Source: Deltaproteobacteria bacterium (GTDB lineage Bacteria > Desulfobacterota > Desulfobulbia > Desulfobulbales > Desulfobulbaceae). From it: a stretch of DNA of 35,569 nucleotides. The stretch covers positions 1 to 35,569 of the forward strand of contig JAJRQC010000045.1 of assembly GCA_024280455.1 (NCBI GenBank). Direction: 5' to 3'. A program made the translations under genes and the position numbers. Positions 7,175-15,207 of this stretch are shown here, in pieces. The notes beneath the pieces were generated by a model, which ran no database searches, had not been told where the DNA came from, and worked only from the letters and a program-made list of their open reading frames with translations. Numbering within the stretch: position 1 is the first letter of the stretch; each line of letters begins with the position of its first letter.

Positions 7175-7363
7175 ATGAATGCTACTAAAAGACTAAAAAT
7201 CATCATCATTGCCGGTCCAAACGGTGCAGGTGAAACAACTTTTGCGCAAGAGTTTCTGCCCAACGAGGCCGGATGTCCTATTTTTATCAATGCTGACCTG
7301 ATTGCCGCTGGACTTGCACCTTTTGACCAGGAAAGACTCATTGCAGAAGGAACAAAAAAATGA
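7175..7363 (+). pseudogene. Zeta-toxin family P-loop kinase, internally deleted
   Basis: The 62-codon frame starts with the zeta-type N-terminus ([36 protein letters not shown]) and then jumps to RLIAEGTKK before the stop. That short tail resembles the end of full-length members of this family, which are close to 195 residues. I infer an in-frame internal deletion of roughly 130 residues. The Walker A lysine is also changed to glutamate (GAGETT instead of GAGKTT), so phosphoryl transfer should be lost. Its stop overlaps the next gene by ATGA, preserving the usual toxin/partner coupling. Confidence 0.75.
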
Positions 7364-7749
7364 CAGACAAGAACCCTCCCCAAAAACAAGCTGAACCAAA
7401 AAGAGACCCAGACTTGGTGAACGCTGAAATCGCGATAAACCAGCATGGCTGGACCAGATTTTTTACCGTCACAGCCACAACCAAGGATGAAAATATCCTG
7501 ATACGACACAGCTTCGCGGGCTATTTTCAGATAAACCAGCATGGCTGGACCAAGATTTTTAACGTCACAGCCACAACCAAGGATGAAAACAGCCCGGAAC
7601 GGTATCACTTCGTGGTCGATTTTCGGATAAAAAGGACTGCAAAAAGAGCCAGAGAATTTGCCTGGCGATCCGGCACACCAGTTGTAATTTATGAAAATGG
7701 GGTAATCAGGGAAGAGCGGGAACATTCAATAACTCATCAAGAGCAATGA
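7360..7749 (+). CDS. Zeta-toxin partner protein with two in-frame copies of a 96-bp repeat
   Basis: The outer parts ([10 protein letters not shown] at the start, [31 protein letters not shown] at the end, given here only as flanks of positions 25 and 90) fit the small protein usually encoded just after zeta-like kinases. Its middle, residues 26-89, is two tandem 32-residue blocks each opening INQHGWT. These are translated from a 96-bp DNA repeat that also occurs outside genes. Because 96 is a multiple of three and the units have no stop in this frame, the gene stays open at 129 codons. Removing both units gives a normal-looking protein of about 65 residues. Whether the lengthened protein folds is unknown, and its toxin partner is broken. 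Confidence 0.7.
   Translation: MTDKNPPQKQAEPKRDPDLVNAEIAINQHGWTRFFTVTATTKDENILIRHSFAGYFQINQHGWTKIFNVTATTKDENSPERYHFVVDFRIKRTAKRAREFAWRSGTPVVIYENGVIREEREHSITHQEQ
7435..7626. repeat. Two tandem copies of a 96-bp dispersed repeat
   Basis: Unit 1 is 7435-7530 and unit 2 is 7531-7626. Both begin ATAAACCAGCATGGCTGGAC and share GTCACAGCCACAACCAAGG. The first 60 bases are nearly identical and the last third has drifted. GATAAA occurs at both outer junctions and at the internal one, as a possible target duplication. A longer relative lies at 23293-23430. Confidence 0.8.
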
Positions 7750-7810
7750 AGGAATACATTTTTTGTCTGTCAAAATCAACCTGTTCGATCTACGCTTATA
7801 ATAAGCAACC

Positions 7811-10800
7811 ATGCAGCCCCTGAATCCGCTCACCCTGCCCCTGCAGGGACAGATTCTTATTGAGGCCAGCGCCGGCACGGGCAAGACCTACACCATTGGT
7901 CTGCTCTTTCTGCGCCTGCTGCTGGAACGGGGATTGAGCGTTGATCAGATCCTGGTGGTCACCTTTACCCGGGCCGCGACCGAAGAGCTGCGCGGCCGGA
8001 TTCGCCTGCGTATCCGGGAGGCCCTGGATGTGCTGAACGGACGAAGCCGGGGTGACGAAGCCCTTCAGCAACTGCGGGCATCCATTTCCGAACCTGATCA
8101 GGCCGTAATCCTGCTCTCCGACGCCCTGACCCGCATGGACGAGGCGGCCATCTTTACTATCCACGGGTTCTGCCAGCGCATGCTCCAGGAACACGCCTTT
8201 GAATCAGGCGCCCCCTTTGAGATGGAGTTTCTGGAAACGGAACAGGTACTGCGCCGGCGAATTATCGAGGATTTCTGGCGCCTGCGTTTTTACAGGGCCC
8301 CGAAGGAGGAGGCTGCCTGGGCTGCCTCACAGTGGAATGAGCCCCAAGATCTGCTGACCAATCTGGGTGGACATCTGAGCCGATCCGGAGTGGAGTGTGT
8401 GCCGGTAATCGACGAGGAAGATCTGGCCGTGCAAATGGAAAAACTTCTGCCGGTTTTTGCTCAGGCATGGGCCCAATGGCTTGAACAACGCGTGGCAATT
8501 ACAACGCTTATGCAGGAGAGCAAACGATTGTCCCGGGATAAAACAAAAGGCTATGGTCTGCAGCGGCTCGAACAGGCTGTCGAAACCATGGATAGTTTTT
8601 TTGCTGAAAAAAGCATGCCCTGGCTGATGCCGAATACAAAAATGCTGGAGCTGTTCACCACCGGCAAGATTGAGACCTCGCTGAAAAAATCGACCAAGTA
8701 CGAATCACCGGTCCATCCGTTTTTTGACCTGTTCGACCGCTTTTTTCAGGCCCATCAGGATATGACCCGCAACCGAAAGGTTTTTATTCTACTGGAGGCC
8801 AGAAAATACCTGTTGAATGAACTCAAGCGGCGCAAGGAAGAACAGGGTCAGCTCTATTTCGACGACCTGCTCACCCAGCTGGATGCCGGCCTGCAGGGAG
8901 CCGGAGGCAGACAGCTTGCGGAGAGCATACGTACACGGTTCCCGGTTATCCTGGTCGATGAATTTCAGGACACCGACCCCCTGCAGTACCGCATCTTCTC
9001 TTCCATCCATCGGGACTTAAAAAATGCAAAAAATACTTCAGGTCTGTTTCTGATCGGCGATCCCAAGCAGGCCATTTATGGGTTCCGGGGGGCCGATATC
9101 TTCACTTATATTAAAGCCCGCCGGGATACAGCGACCGAAAACCGGTTCACAATGACCACCAACTACCGCTCCACCAGCCCCATGGTGGCCGCAGTCAACC
9201 AACTGTTTGACCGGCAGGAATCCTTTCTCTTTAATAAAGATGCAATAGAGTTCACTCCGGTCAAGGCGGCCGGGCCGGCCGACGACAAACCGCTCCTTTT
9301 TAACGACACACCGCCCCCTGCCCTGACCTGCCTCCTGCTGCCGGAGAATACAACCGATAAACCCCTGGCCAAGGGAACTGCGGCCGAACAGGCGGCCCGT
9401 TTCTGCGCCCATGAAATCGGTGATCTGCTGGCCGCCGGGTTGGCCGGAAGAGCCCGGATCGGCGACCAACCCTTGAGTGCCGGTGACATTGCCGTCCTGG
9501 TCCGCACCCATGTTGAAGCGGATCTTGTCCGCAAGGAGCTCGGCGCTCTTTTCATAACCAGTGTCTATTATAGTCAGGAATCGATTTTTTCCACCCCGGA
9601 AGCCGAACAGGTGGCCGTAGTCCTGTCCGGGCTGGTTGACCTTGCCGACAGCGGCCTGATCCGTACCGGACTGGTAACCGATCTCTTCGGCTACAATGCG
9701 GAGCAGCTGGACAGCCTGCGCAGTGATGAACAGCAGTGGGAAACGATCATGATCACCCTGGACCGCTATCAGCAGATCTGGCGGCATGAAGGGTTCACCC
9801 CCATGTTTCAGACCCTGCTTGCCGAACAGGAGGTTGTACGGCGTCTGCATGGCGCCGCTTCCGGAGAACGACGGCTCACCAATCTGCTCCATCTGGCCGA
9901 ACTGCTGCAGGAGGCATCCCGGCAGCAATTGGGCGTCGACGGAGTATTGCGCTGGCTCCTTGACCAGATCCAGGCCTCGGAAGAACAGGACGACAGCCGC
10001 CAGCTCCGGCTTGAAAGCGATGAAAATCTGGTCAAAATCGTCACCATCCACAAGGCAAAGGGAATGGAATACCCGGTGGTTTTTCTGCCCTTTCTCTGGT
10101 CCGCCCGGCCGTGTACTGCCGGTGAACCTCTTGCCTTCCACCACCCGGATCATCCGGACCAGCTCCTGATTGACCTCGGCACCGGTGAAGAAGAGCATTT
10201 CAAGCTGGCGGAACGGGAACGGCTTGCCGGTGATCTGCGCCTGCTCTACGTGGCCATGACCCGGGCCCGCTCCTGTTGTTTTTTCTGCTGGGGCCGGATC
10301 AACAAGATGGAACAGAGTGCACTCTGTTACCTGCTCCACGGGGGAACCATACCCGACGACCTGCAAGCATTAACCGCCGACCTGAGCAGCCTGGAGACTG
10401 AGCACTCTGCGCTGGTCCTCAAATCCTATCCGCAACAGTTTATCCGCCCGAACCTGCACAGCGACAACGAAAATACGCCCCTGGCTGCGGCCTGTTTCAG
10501 GGGACGGATTGATTCCGGCTGGAAAATGACCAGTTATTCCCGCCTGACCGCGCACCAGGATCCGCAGCCGGAACAGCCCGATTACGACCAGGAAGTTGCA
10601 GCCGAGGTCCGGACTCCAGGCTTTGATGTATTCGGTTTTGCCAAAGGGGCGGCCGCCGGGACCTGTCTCCATTCCATTCTGGAAGAGATCAGCTTTACCG
10701 ACCCTGCCGGACATGAGGAAATTATCAGGAAGCAGCTGGAAAAAGGAGGCTTTGATACATCCTGGACCCCGGTGGTCCTGTCCTGGATGGAGGCGGTTCT

Positions 10801-11329
10801 CCAGACGGAACTTGAGCCGGGCTTTGCGCTTGCCGACCTGCAGGAAGGCGACCGGATCAATGAAATGTCGTTTTATTTCCCCCTGCAGTCCATGAACCCG
10901 AACGATTTCAACCGGGTGCTGGATGATTTTTCCATCCCGGCCCTGCCCGACCAGCAGGAAATTCTTCGAGGATTGATGGTCGGGTTTATCGATCTGATCT
11001 ACCGCTATGACGGGCGCTATTATGTGGCCGATTACAAGTCGAATCATCTGGGCGGAAGTCCGGCTGATTACGGGTGCGAACAGTTGCAGGCTGCCATGCT
11101 GGAACACCGCTACGACCTGCAGTATCTTATCTACACTCTGGCCCTGCACCGCTTTCTGGCCGGTCGCATTGCGGACTATGACTATGAAATCCATATTGGC
11201 GGGGTCAGGTATCTCTTCCTGCGCGGCATGCATCCGGACAACCCTCCCGGAACCGGGATTTTTTCCACCCGGCCGCCGCTTGAGCTCATTGACCGGCTTG
11301 ACCGTTGCTGCCGGGGAATAGAGATATGA
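7811..11329 (+). CDS. recB: Exodeoxyribonuclease V beta subunit (RecB helicase-nuclease)
   Basis: At 1172 residues it is close to the usual RecB length. It has Walker A EASAGTGKT at residues 18-26, the UvrD-like motif II VDEFQDTDPLQ near 382, motif V/VI segments (VTIHKAKGMEYPVV near 745, LLYVAMTRARS near 810), and a C-terminal PD-(D/E)xK nuclease with the core VADYKSNHLGG near 1071. RecB is the 3'-5' helicase and sole nuclease of RecBCD, which processes double-strand ends and degrades foreign linear DNA. The gene overlaps recD by ATGA. recC, which normally lies next to it and recognises Chi, is not in the window. A diverged copy of the first 78 codons sits 2.1 kb upstream. Confidence 0.95.
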   Translation: MQPLNPLTLPLQGQILIEASAGTGKTYTIGLLFLRLLLERGLSVDQILVVTFTRAATEELRGRIRLRIREALDVLNGRSRGDEALQQLRASISEPDQAVILLSDALTRMDEAAIFTIHGFCQRMLQEHAFESGAPFEMEFLETEQVLRRRIIEDFWRLRFYRAPKEEAAWAASQWNEPQDLLTNLGGHLSRSGVECVPVIDEEDLAVQMEKLLPVFAQAWAQWLEQRVAITTLMQESKRLSRDKTKGYGLQRLEQAVETMDSFFAEKSMPWLMPNTKMLELFTTGKIETSLKKSTKYESPVHPFFDLFDRFFQAHQDMTRNRKVFILLEARKYLLNELKRRKEEQGQLYFDDLLTQLDAGLQGAGGRQLAESIRTRFPVILVDEFQDTDPLQYRIFSSIHRDLKNAKNTSGLFLIGDPKQAIYGFRGADIFTYIKARRDTATENRFTMTTNYRSTSPMVAAVNQLFDRQESFLFNKDAIEFTPVKAAGPADDKPLLFNDTPPPALTCLLLPENTTDKPLAKGTAAEQAARFCAHEIGDLLAAGLAGRARIGDQPLSAGDIAVLVRTHVEADLVRKELGALFITSVYYSQESIFSTPEAEQVAVVLSGLVDLADSGLIRTGLVTDLFGYNAEQLDSLRSDEQQWETIMITLDRYQQIWRHEGFTPMFQTLLAEQEVVRRLHGAASGERRLTNLLHLAELLQEASRQQLGVDGVLRWLLDQIQASEEQDDSRQLRLESDENLVKIVTIHKAKGMEYPVVFLPFLWSARPCTAGEPLAFHHPDHPDQLLIDLGTGEEEHFKLAERERLAGDLRLLYVAMTRARSCCFFCWGRINKMEQSALCYLLHGGTIPDDLQALTADLSSLETEHSALVLKSYPQQFIRPNLHSDNENTPLAAACFRGRIDSGWKMTSYSRLTAHQDPQPEQPDYDQEVAAEVRTPGFDVFGFAKGAAAGTCLHSILEEISFTDPAGHEEIIRKQLEKGGFDTSWTPVVLSWMEAVLQTELEPGFALADLQEGDRINEMSFYFPLQSMNPNDFNRVLDDFSIPALPDQQEILRGLMVGFIDLIYRYDGRYYVADYKSNHLGGSPADYGCEQLQAAMLEHRYDLQYLIYTLALHRFLAGRIADYDYEIHIGGVRYLFLRGMHPDNPPGTGIFSTRPPLELIDRLDRCCRGIEI

Positions 11330-13224
11330 TGCGCACACTTCTGCAACAGGCCTGTAATCAAGGAGAAATCCGCCTGCTGGACCTGCACCTCGGCCTGTTT
11401 CTGGAACAGCTCTCCGGGGTACGGTCTCCTGAACTGCTGCTGGCCGGAACCCTGGCCGGAACAGCGGTGGCCGGCGGTCATGTCTGCCTGCCCCTGGACC
11501 GACCGGACGCCTTGCCCCTGCAGATCGACCCTGCCCTGATCCCGGCCCCGGAAAACTGGGCCGACATCCTGCTCAGCACTCCGGTGGTGGGACGACCCGG
11601 TGCAACCACGCCCCTGATCCTTGATGAACAAAACCGGCTCTACCTGTATCGTTATTTCCGCTACGAACAGCAGATTGCCTCGGATCTGCGCAAACGGGCA
11701 GCCGGGACCATAGACGTTGATGGCCCAAGAGCCCGGCAGCTGCTGACCGATCTCTTTCCAGCAACGCAGGAACCCAATGACCAGAAAACAGCCGCCGCCC
11801 TGGCCCTGGTCAAACCATTGCTGGTTATTTCCGGCGGACCGGGCACGGGCAAGACCCATACCGTGGCCCGTATCCTCGCCCTGATCCAGGCCCTGCATCA
11901 ACAAAAAGAGAATACAAAAAGCACTGAGAATACGAAAGATAGAAAAAATACAAAAGGTACAAAAGGTACAAAAGGTACAAAAGGTACAGAAAGTCTTCGG
12001 ATCGGCCTGGCGGCGCCCACCGGCAAGGCGGCGGCGCGTCTGGAGGAATCCATCCGCCGGGCAAAAGCATCCATCCCGCCGAACCTTGCTGAAAATATCC
12101 CGGAACAGGCCCAGACCCTGCACCGGCTTCTGGGCTACCATCCGGACACCAACGATTTTCGGTATACCAAAAAAAATCCACTCCATCTCGACCTGCTGGT
12201 CCTGGATGAAGCCTCGATGATTGATGTGGTCCTCATGGCTCACCTGCTCCAGGCCCTGCCGGAAACAGCACAACTCATCCTGCTCGGTGACCGTAATCAA
12301 CTGGCCTCGGTGGAGGCAGGCAGCCTGTTTTCCGACCTCTGCGGGACCGGTGAACCGGCCTGGTCGCCACCCCTTTGCGCTGAACTTGAAACGCTGACCG
12401 GAGCGAAAAACCTGCCCCGGTCCACGACGACCGTACCGGCCATGGCCGACTCAGTGGTCCTGTTGCGGACCAGTTACCGTTTTCAAACCGGGAGCGGCAT
12501 CGGTTCCCTGGCCGCAGCAGTCAACAACGGCTCCATGGAAGAGGTCGACCGGGTGCTATCTTCTGTTTTCCCCGACCTGGATGTTCAATTCCTTGGCGGA
12601 CACAAACGACGGCAATGGCTGCAGGAACGGATCATCCAGGGATTTCAGGACATGGTCACCGCCCCTTCACTGGAGGCGGCCTTTGCGGCCATGGAACAGT
12701 TTCGCCTGCTCTGCGCGGTCCGCAAAGGACCCTGGGGGGTGGAGGGCGTCAACGAACTGGCGGAACAGACCCTGCATCAGGCCGGGCTCATCGCCCCCGA
12801 TACCGAATGGTACCAGGGAAAACCGATCATCATTCGCCGCAACCAGTATGAAATGCAGCTCTTTAACGGTGACACCGGTCTCCTGTGGCAGGATAAGGAG
12901 GGACGGCTCCGGGCCTGGTTCAGACGTCCGGACAACAGGCTGCATTCCTTCACCCCGGCCCGCCTGCCCAACCACGACACCGGGTACGCGATAACCATTC
13001 ATAAGGCCCAGGGCTCGGAATTTGATCAGGTTCTGCTCCTGCTGCCGGAAGAGAAAAGCCGGATCCTGGGCCGGGAGCTGCTCTACACCGGCATAACCCG
13101 GGCCCGCAGCAGACTCACTCTCTGCTGCGACCATGCAAACCTGGCTGTTGCGGTCAGAGAGCAGACCAGACGGTATTCGGGGTTGCAGGACCGATTATGG
13201 AACCCCGCCGGGACGGACAGATAA
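11326..13224 (+). CDS. recD: Exodeoxyribonuclease V alpha subunit (RecD helicase)
   Basis: This 632-residue SF1B helicase has Walker A SGGPGTGKTHT near residue 170, Walker B LVLDEASMIDV near 293, GDRNQLASVEAGSLF and the C-terminal motif VI LLYTGITRARSRLTL near 590. RecD is the 5'-3' motor of RecBCD. I start it at ATG 11326, which overlaps the recB stop (ATGATG); the next ATG is equally possible. Between motif I and motif Ia (APTGKAAARL) it has an unusual 27-residue Thr/Lys/Asn/Gly linker coded by a 9-bp tandem repeat. Such a linker would sit on the surface after the helix following the P-loop, so activity is probably kept. Confidence 0.94.
   Translation: MMRTLLQQACNQGEIRLLDLHLGLFLEQLSGVRSPELLLAGTLAGTAVAGGHVCLPLDRPDALPLQIDPALIPAPENWADILLSTPVVGRPGATTPLILDEQNRLYLYRYFRYEQQIASDLRKRAAGTIDVDGPRARQLLTDLFPATQEPNDQKTAAALALVKPLLVISGGPGTGKTHTVARILALIQALHQQKENTKSTENTKDRKNTKGTKGTKGTKGTESLRIGLAAPTGKAAARLEESIRRAKASIPPNLAENIPEQAQTLHRLLGYHPDTNDFRYTKKNPLHLDLLVLDEASMIDVVLMAHLLQALPETAQLILLGDRNQLASVEAGSLFSDLCGTGEPAWSPPLCAELETLTGAKNLPRSTTTVPAMADSVVLLRTSYRFQTGSGIGSLAAAVNNGSMEEVDRVLSSVFPDLDVQFLGGHKRRQWLQERIIQGFQDMVTAPSLEAAFAAMEQFRLLCAVRKGPWGVEGVNELAEQTLHQAGLIAPDTEWYQGKPIIIRRNQYEMQLFNGDTGLLWQDKEGRLRAWFRRPDNRLHSFTPARLPNHDTGYAITIHKAQGSEFDQVLLLLPEEKSRILGRELLYTGITRARSRLTLCCDHANLAVAVREQTRRYSGLQDRLWNPAGTDR
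11914..11994 (+). repeat. 9-bp microsatellite inside recD
   Basis: Nine units of nine bases run in frame. Four central units are exactly ACAAAAGGT (11950-11985), giving Thr-Lys-Gly each time, and the outer ones are degenerate (ACAAAAAGC, ACTGAGAAT, ACGAAAGAT, AGAAAAAAT, ACAGAAAGT). Gain or loss of units would change linker length without a frameshift. Confidence 0.9.
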
Positions 13225-13255
13225 TATCAGGTAATTCCGGGTAAATCTTCATTCA

Positions 13256-13336
13256 TGGTGGACGGTGCCCACCCTTTGGATATAATAGACAAAAATTAAA
13301 CAAAAAAATGTTGAGCCGGGTGGGCACCGCCCACCA
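13256..13336. repeat. Hairpin repeat, second member of the GGTGGGC family
   Basis: Nineteen-base arms (13256-13274 and 13318-13336) match at 18 of 19 positions around a 43-base AT-rich loop. The arm TGGTGGACGGTGCCCACCC resembles the hairpin at 2898-2946. It lies between recD and the LysR gene and may act as a terminator or simply be a dispersed palindrome. Confidence 0.8.
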
Positions 13337-13388
13337 ATTTTTTCCGGGTTAAACGATATTCAAAACAGAACAAAACATATAAAAAACA

Positions 13389-14297
13389 ATGGATCTACGA
13401 AAACTTGAAGTCTTCTGCACCCTGGTTGAATTAAAGAGCTTTACCAAAACGGCCGAGGCCGTTCTGCTCTCCCAGCCCACAGTCAGTGAACATATCCGCA
13501 ATCTGGAGCAGCTGCTGGGTCAGAAACTGGTTGATCGCCTGGGCAGAGAAGTCGAGCCGACCCCGGTGGGAAAAATACTCTACACCCATGCCCGAAAAAT
13601 CCTCCGTATGCAGCAGGAGGCCCTGCAGGCGGTGGAAGAGTACAGCGGCAGGATAAGCGGCAGAATCATGATCGGCTGCGGGACCATTCCCGGGACCTAC
13701 CTGCTGCCGAAACTGATCAGCGATTTTCGAATGCAATATCCTGAGATAAAGGCGACCCTGCATATCAGCAGTTCGCGGACCATTGCCCTAAAGGTACAGG
13801 AAGGAGAGCTTGAAATCGGGGTTGTCGGCGCCCGCTGGAATGAACCTTCCCTTGATTGGCAGACCATGTTTTCAGACGAACTCACCCTGGTTGTTCATCC
13901 GGAGCATCCCTGGGTAAAAGAACAATCAATCGACTGCAATCAGCTTACCGACGAGCCTTTTATCCTGCGCGAAGCCGGTTCCGGGACCCGCCGGGTCATT
14001 GCCCAGTTTCTTGAGCAGCAGGGCATGCGGGAAAGAGACCTGCAGGAGGTCGCGGAAATCGGGTCTACAGCAGCAATTAAAGAGGCGGTTAAGGCGGGTA
14101 TCGGCATCTCGATTATCTCAAAACGGGCCATAGCCGATGATCTGGCGTGCGGTCGGCTGGCCACTGTTGCCCTGAGCAACCTGCAGATTCTCCGCCCCTT
14201 TTATCTCATCCGACGTAAAAACCGACAACTCGCCCCGGTGGCAACCACCTTTGTCGATTTTCTTCAGACCCGGGCCGATCAACAAGAAAAGGACTAG
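13389..14297 (+). CDS. LysR-family regulator, selenium-metabolism-associated type
   Basis: The 302-residue protein has a typical N-terminal winged helix-turn-helix (MDLRKLEVFCTLVELKSF, then LSQPTVSEHIRNLEQLLG, residues 1-60) and a periplasmic-binding-like effector domain from about 90 to 295 (IMIGCGTIPGTYLLPKLI, ELEIGVVGAR, REAGSGTRRVIAQF, EIGSTAAIKEAVKAGIGISI). The effector domain closely resembles the CysB-like subgroup found beside selenium metabolism genes in anaerobes. The ligand is not deducible. It lies just upstream of the NifU-like/GGGtGRT pair in the same direction, so those genes are candidate targets; the 128-base gap leaves room for a separate promoter. Confidence 0.85.
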   Translation: MDLRKLEVFCTLVELKSFTKTAEAVLLSQPTVSEHIRNLEQLLGQKLVDRLGREVEPTPVGKILYTHARKILRMQQEALQAVEEYSGRISGRIMIGCGTIPGTYLLPKLISDFRMQYPEIKATLHISSSRTIALKVQEGELEIGVVGARWNEPSLDWQTMFSDELTLVVHPEHPWVKEQSIDCNQLTDEPFILREAGSGTRRVIAQFLEQQGMRERDLQEVAEIGSTAAIKEAVKAGIGISIISKRAIADDLACGRLATVALSNLQILRPFYLIRRKNRQLAPVATTFVDFLQTRADQQEKD

Positions 14298-14425
14298 AAA
14301 CTCCTGCAGGATCTGGTGTACAACGAATTTCCTGTTTAAAAATCATCCGTTTTCCGTTAAATATCCGTCCATAGCTTCCCAGCGGAAGTCTTCACAAACC
14401 TTTTCCTTGTATGCGGAGAATTATC

Positions 14426-15118
14426 ATGAACTACTCCCCTGAAGTGGAGAATATGCACTGTATTGCCCAGGGATCGAACCACGGCCCCGCCCCCATCCCC
14501 CAGGAAGGGCAATGGAATCAGGTCCGTCAGGTCACCGATATCAACGGCCTCACCCACGGAGTCGGCTGGTGCGCCCCGCAGCAGGGAGCCTGCAAGCTGA
14601 CCCTGAACATCAAGGACGGCATTATCGAAGAGGCCTTGATTGAAACCGTCGGCTGCACCGGTATGACCCATTCCGCAGCCATGGCCGCAGAGATCCTGCC
14701 GGGTAAGACCATCATGGAGGCGCTCAACACCGATCTGGTCTGTGACGCCATCAACGTCGCCATGCGGGAGTTGTTCCTGCAGATCACCTACGGCCGCAGC
14801 CAGTCTGCTTTCTCCGAGGGTGGACTGCTTATCGGAGCCGGACTTGAAGACCTGGGCAAGGGGTTGCGTTCGGTCACCGGCACCATGTACGGCACCAACC
14901 TCAAGGGGCCCCGGTATCTTGAAATGGCCGAAGGGTACGTGCTGGAAGTCGGCCTGGATGAGGGTGACGAAATTATCGGCTATAAGTTTGTCTCCATGGG
15001 CAAGATGATGGATGCCATCAAAGACGGAGTTGATGCCGCCACGGCCCTGGATGCGGCCACCGGCACCTATGGACAATTTGCAGACGCTGTGAAAATTATT
15101 GATCCGCGCAAGGAATAA
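14426..15118 (+). CDS. NifU-like iron-sulfur scaffold-type protein
   Basis: The 230-residue protein has an IscU/NifU N-terminal-like core with conserved cysteines Cys49 and Cys56 (GVGWCAPQQGACKLTL) and Cys77 (VGCTGMTHSAAMAAEILPGK). It continues with a family-specific half (SEGGLLIGAGLEDLGKGLRS, GPRYLEMAEGYVLE). I chose ATG 14426 because GGAG lies seven bases before it and homologues begin near MNYSPEVENMHC. The paired downstream gene encodes a GGGtGRT protein; the two occur together in many anaerobes. Cluster assembly or transfer is likely from the cysteine pattern, but the client is not known. Confidence 0.85.
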   Translation: MNYSPEVENMHCIAQGSNHGPAPIPQEGQWNQVRQVTDINGLTHGVGWCAPQQGACKLTLNIKDGIIEEALIETVGCTGMTHSAAMAAEILPGKTIMEALNTDLVCDAINVAMRELFLQITYGRSQSAFSEGGLLIGAGLEDLGKGLRSVTGTMYGTNLKGPRYLEMAEGYVLEVGLDEGDEIIGYKFVSMGKMMDAIKDGVDAATALDAATGTYGQFADAVKIIDPRKE

Positions 15119-15207
15119 GCGAAAACCGCTTCGAACTTTACAGAACTCCGGGTGTTACGGGATCTCTTGCCCGCCCGATGAACTGTTACAGAATATAAGG
15201 AAATATC

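Noticed and set aside
7123-7725. 200-codon minus-strand frame with repeated GCGCD and PAMLVY phrases
   Set aside because: The phrases are the 96-bp DNA repeat read backwards; the frame lies antisense to the zeta remnant and its partner.
11914-11994. Possible CRISPR-like repeats
   Set aside because: Units are nine bases with no spacers; this is a coding microsatellite. The 96-bp units are also contiguous without spacers.
9038-12300. Long minus-strand open frames opposite recB and recD (9038-10366, 10370-11338, 11182-12300)
   Set aside because: They are antisense to clear helicase genes, have no recognisable domains, and arise from the codon bias of the GC-rich plus-strand genes.
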